From Frateuria_A sp035695185 (GTDB lineage: Bacteria > Pseudomonadota > Gammaproteobacteria > Xanthomonadales > Rhodanobacteraceae), in contig NZ_DASSES010000068.1 of NCBI RefSeq assembly GCF_035695185.1, positions 1 to 8,444 on the forward strand: a stretch of 8,444 bases of DNA. The letters run 5' to 3'. Under the pieces are notes generated by a model. It saw only the letters and a program-made list of their open reading frames with translations, had not been told where the DNA came from and did no database searches. Positions 6,012 through 8,444 of this stretch are shown here, in pieces. The position numbers and the translations under genes were made by a program. Each line of letters opens with the position of its first letter. Within the stretch, counting starts at the first letter, position 1.

Positions 6012-7097
6012 TCAGAACAACGACCCCTGCGGCGACGCCCCCCGCGGCGGTACGAAGCGCGAGGCATCCAGCTGCAGCTCGCGCGCCCGTGCGTAGCCAT
6101 GCCTGCGGCAGGCCACCTCGAAGCGCCGCGCGAGCAGTTGCGCGAACACGCCCTGGCCGCGCATGCGGGTGCGGAAATCGCTGTCATAGTCGCGCCCGCC
6201 GTTCATCTGCTGGATCAGGCTCATCACGTGCGCGGCGCGCTGCGGCGCGTGCAACGCCAGCCACTCGCGGAACAGCGTCTTCAGCTCGTAGGGCAGCCGC
6301 ACCACGGTGTAACCGGCGCAACGGGCCCCCGCGGCGTGCGCCTGCTCCAGCACCGCCTCCATTTCGTGGTCGTTGAGGGCGGGGATGACCGGCGCGACCA
6401 GCACGCCCACCGGCACCCCGGCGCCGGCCAGGGTCTCGATCGCGCGGATGCGCCGGTGTGGTGCGCTGGCCCGCGGCTCGAGCTTGGCGGCCAGGTGGTT
6501 GTCCAGCGAGTTGACCGAGACGAACACCTGCACCAGCCGCTCACGCGCCATCGCGGCGAGCAGGTCGAGGTCGCGCTCGATCAGCGCGTTCTTGGTGACG
6601 ATGGTGCACGGATGGTGGCACTCGGCCAGCAGTTCCAGTGCGGCCCGGGTCAGCCGCCAGTGCCTTTCCACCGGCTGGTAGGGGTCGGTGTTGCTGCCGA
6701 TGTTGATCGGTGTGGGCACATAGCCGCGCTTGCCCAGCTCCGCGCGCAGCACTTCGGCGAGGTTGCCCTTGGCGCGCAGGCGCGTTTCGAAATCCAGCCC
6801 GGGCGAGAGGTTGAGGTAGCTGTGCGAGGGCCGCGCATAGCAGTAGATGCAGCCGTGCTCGCAGCCACGGTATGGGTTGATCGCCTGCTCGAAGGCGATG
6901 TCGGGTGAGTCATTGCGGCTGATCACGCTGCGTGCGCGTTCCTCGGTCACCTCGGTGCGTGGACGCGGCGCGTCGGCATCGAGGAGCAGGCTCTGCCAGC
7001 CGTCGTCCTCGGCCTGGTGGCGCACGCTCTCGAAGCGCCCCTCGGGATTGGAGGCGGCGCCGCGGCCCTTGGTGGCGTGCGGTGGTCGGTCGGACAT
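6012..7097 (-). CDS. PA0069-family radical SAM protein (SplB-like, COG1533)
   Basis: Radical SAM enzyme of the PA0069 family, distantly related to spore photoproduct lyase; its physiological reaction is not established. The 361-residue product carries the CX3CX2C iron-sulfur motif CEHGCIYC (Cys79, Cys83, Cys86; codon for Cys79 at 6861-6863) that would bind the 4Fe-4S cluster and SAM. The block before it, AFEQAINPYRGC, and after it, YARPSHSYL, are typical, as are GSNTDPYQPVE (134-144), CTIVTKN (164-170), SVNSLDNHLA and APVIPALND (235-243). The first 60 residues are a polar, Arg-rich extension (including KGRGAASNP and GRFE) usual for this family. ATG 7095-7097 is used as start; no good Shine-Dalgarno precedes it, but the family N-terminus is complete. 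It converges on the UbiB-like gene and diverges from acs across 107 bases. The enzyme's fold and cofactor are secure; its substrate is unknown. Confidence 0.94.
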   Translation of the reverse strand: MSDRPPHATKGRGAASNPEGRFESVRHQAEDDGWQSLLLDADAPRPRTEVTEERARSVISRNDSPDIAFEQAINPYRGCEHGCIYCYARPSHSYLNLSPGLDFETRLRAKGNLAEVLRAELGKRGYVPTPINIGSNTDPYQPVERHWRLTRAALELLAECHHPCTIVTKNALIERDLDLLAAMARERLVQVFVSVNSLDNHLAAKLEPRASAPHRRIRAIETLAGAGVPVGVLVAPVIPALNDHEMEAVLEQAHAAGARCAGYTVVRLPYELKTLFREWLALHAPQRAAHVMSLIQQMNGGRDYDSDFRTRMRGQGVFAQLLARRFEVACRRHGYARARELQLDASRFVPPRGASPQGSLF

Positions 7098-7126
7098 CGG
7101 GCAAATCTAGCGCGCCGCCGTCTCAG

Positions 7127-7160
7127 CCGGCGCGACGCGCCGGGGCGCCGGAGCGCCGGC
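7127..7160. repeat. Inverted repeat plus triple GCGCCGG octamer upstream of acs
   Basis: CCGGCGCG (7127-7134) and CGCGCCGG (7136-7143) are perfect inverted arms around one base. The right arm runs into three back-to-back octamers GCGCCGGN at 7137-7144, 7145-7152 and 7153-7160. The block ends five bases before a possible -10 element of acs. It could be an operator or repeat-tuned spacer, or just a GC-rich tandem duplication. Confidence 0.5.
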
Positions 7161-7165
7161 GACGC

Positions 7166-7171
7166 TACACT
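7166..7171 (+). promoter_or_regulatory. Possible acs -10 element
   Basis: TACACT, inside GCTACACTCGG, matches the sigma-70 -10 box in its key T, A and final T positions and lies 34 bases before the acs start codon, giving a plausible short leader. No recognisable -35 lies 16-18 bases upstream; that place is taken by the GCGCCGG repeats, which would fit an activator-dependent promoter. Low certainty. Confidence 0.35.
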
Positions 7172-7190
7172 CGGACGTCCAAACCGTGTC

Positions 7191-7196
7191 GAGGAG
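7191..7196 (+). promoter_or_regulatory. Shine-Dalgarno of acs
   Basis: GAGGAG with an 8-base spacer to ATG 7205. It selects this start over the out-of-frame ATG at 7197, which directly abuts the site. Confidence 0.7.
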
Positions 7197-7204
7197 ATGC
7201 CCCC

Positions 7205-8444
7205 ATGTCCACGCTCCATCCGGTCCAGGCGGCCTTTGCCGCAAAGGCGCGCATCGGCAAGGCCGATTACGAGCGGCTGTATGCCGAATCGGTGCGTGAC
7301 CCGGAGGGGTTCTGGGCGAAGGTGGGCGAGCGGCTGGACTGGGCCAAGGCGCCCACGCAGGTCAAGGATGTCTCCTTCTATCCGGCCGACCTGCACATCC
7401 GCTGGTACGCGGACGGCACCCTCAACGTGGCCGCCAACTGCCTGGACCGTCACCTGGCCGAGCGTGGCGACAAGACGGCGATCATCTTCGAGGGCGATGA
7501 TCCGGGCGAGTCGCGCCGCCTCAGCTATCGCCAGTTGCATGCGGAGGTGTGCAAGTTCGCCAACACGCTCAAGCACCTGGGCGTGGCCAAGGGCGATCGC
7601 GTCGCGATCTACCTGCCGATGGTCCCGGAGGCGGCGGTGGCCATGCTCGCCTGCGCGCGCATCGGCGCGATCCATTCGGTGGTGTTCGGCGGCTTCTCGC
7701 CCGACTCGCTGGCCGGGCGCATTGCCGACTCCCAGTGCAAGCTGGTGGTCACCGCCGATGAGGGCGTGCGTGGCGGCAAGAAGGTTCCGCTCAAGTCGAA
7801 TGTCGACGCCGCGCTCGAACGGCCCGGCACCAGCAGCGTGGAGACGGTGGTAGTGGTGCGCCGGACCGGCGCCGCGGTGCCGATGCAATCGCCGCGCGAC
7901 CGCTACTGGCACGTGCTGATGGACGGCCAGAGCGCCGACTGCCCGGCCGAGCCGATGGAGGCCGAGCACCCGCTGTTCATCCTCTATTCCTCGGGTTCGA
8001 CCGCCAAGCCTAAGGGGATCGTCCACACCACCGGCGGCTATTTGACCGGCGTCAGCTCCACCCACCGGTCCGTGTTCGACCTCGATCCTGAGCGCGACGT
8101 GTTCTTCTGTTCTGCCGACGTCGGCTGGGTCACCGGCCACTCCTACATCGTCTACGGCCCGCTCGCCAACGGCGCGACCAGCGTGATGTACGAGGGGGCT
8201 CCCGACTACCCGCACAAGGGGATCTGGTGGGAGCTGGTTGAACGCTACGGGGTGACGATCTTCTACACCGCCCCGACCGCGATCCGCTCGTTCATGAAGC
8301 AGGGCCGGGAGATCCCCGACGCCCGCGACCTGTCCTCGCTGCGGATCCTCGGCTCGGTCGGCGAGCCCATCAACCCCGAGGCGTGGCTCTGGTACCACAA
8401 GAACTTCGGCCACGGCCGCTGCCCGATCGTCGACACCTGGTGGC
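7205..8444 (+). CDS. acs: Acetyl-CoA synthetase (AMP-forming), N-terminal 413 residues (3' end outside window)
   Basis: Acs activates acetate with ATP to acetyl-AMP and then transfers it to CoA, feeding acetyl-CoA metabolism in the cytosol. I translated 413 uninterrupted codons from ATG 7205 to the window end; the full enzyme is usually about 650 residues, so the C-terminal swivelling domain with its catalytic lysine is not visible. Blocks seen: the Acs N-terminal region (FWAKVGERLDW), NCLDRHLAERGDKTAI, IYLPMVPEAAVAMLACARIG, VVFGGFSPDSLAGRI, TADEGVRGGKK, the ATP loop YSSGSTAKPKG (261-271), GWVTGHSYIVYGPLANGAT and LGSVGEPINPEAW. The four acetate-pocket residues known from Salmonella Acs (V310, T311, V386, W414) are present as V309, T310, V385 and W413, so acetate is the likely substrate. 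Odd: the ATP loop has SSGSTAKPKG instead of the usual TSGSTGKPKG, and the part from about residue 259 onward resembles actinobacterial Acs more than proteobacterial. Confidence 0.95.
   Translation, partial: MSTLHPVQAAFAAKARIGKADYERLYAESVRDPEGFWAKVGERLDWAKAPTQVKDVSFYPADLHIRWYADGTLNVAANCLDRHLAERGDKTAIIFEGDDPGESRRLSYRQLHAEVCKFANTLKHLGVAKGDRVAIYLPMVPEAAVAMLACARIGAIHSVVFGGFSPDSLAGRIADSQCKLVVTADEGVRGGKKVPLKSNVDAALERPGTSSVETVVVVRRTGAAVPMQSPRDRYWHVLMDGQSADCPAEPMEAEHPLFILYSSGSTAKPKGIVHTTGGYLTGVSSTHRSVFDLDPERDVFFCSADVGWVTGHSYIVYGPLANGATSVMYEGAPDYPHKGIWWELVERYGVTIFYTAPTAIRSFMKQGREIPDARDLSSLRILGSVGEPINPEAWLWYHKNFGHGRCPIVDTWW

Noticed and set aside
7017..7853. Plus-strand open frame including ATG 7197 directly after the acs Shine-Dalgarno
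   Set aside because: No spacer between the ribosome-binding site and ATG 7197, product is Arg/Ser-rich, and it is out of frame with Acs.
6947..8413. 488-codon minus-strand open frame across the acs region
   Set aside because: The plus strand encodes clear Acs motifs throughout; the antisense product has biased composition and no domain.
1..8444. tRNA or rRNA genes, CRISPR arrays, insertion sequences, toxin-antitoxin or defence genes
   Set aside because: No spaced repeats, transposase-like proteins, terminal inverted repeats or tRNA-like cloverleafs were recognised on reading both strands.

Overview
The window is about 8.4 kb of GC-rich bacterial chromosome with tightly packed genes and strong G/C preference at third codon positions. 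The encoded proteins (class I fructose-bisphosphatase, an ABC1/UbiB-type kinase-like protein, a PA0069-type radical SAM protein, an exported S9 peptidase) are of gammaproteobacterial type. Overall style suggests the Xanthomonadaceae/Lysobacteraceae (Lysobacter, Luteimonas or Pseudoxanthomonas-like). That placement is inferred from remembered protein resemblance, not from a search.

Layout, left to right: (1) 3' part of fbp on the + strand, ending in a GC-rich hairpin; (2) a patatin-like phospholipase lipoprotein, +, followed by a second hairpin; (3) an exported prolyl-oligopeptidase-family (S9) serine peptidase, +; (4) a 58-residue two-helix membrane protein, -, convergent with the peptidase and sharing a hairpin terminator; (5) a 262-base (at most) intergenic stretch with several palindromes; (6) an ABC1/UbiB-family atypical kinase with two C-terminal membrane helices, +; (7) a PA0069-family radical SAM protein, -, convergent with gene 6; (8) a 107-base divergent control region; (9) the first 413 residues of acetyl-CoA synthetase, +, cut by the window end. 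No gene-free stretch exceeds 300 bases.

The genes are mostly single transcription units separated by hairpins rather than one pathway operon. Two central-carbon enzymes (gluconeogenic FBPase and acetate-activating Acs) bracket two envelope-directed hydrolases, a ubiquinone-linked membrane kinase-like protein and a radical SAM enzyme. I see no RNA gene, mobile element, CRISPR array or defence island, and no convincing undescribed multi-gene system. The points most worth a second look are a possible mosaic structure of acs (proteobacterial-looking front, actinobacterial-looking ATP-binding part with an unusual P-loop), a triple octamer repeat upstream of acs, an 18-base perfect palindrome in the intergenic region upstream of the kinase gene, and a six-codon open frame overlapping a candidate start of that gene.
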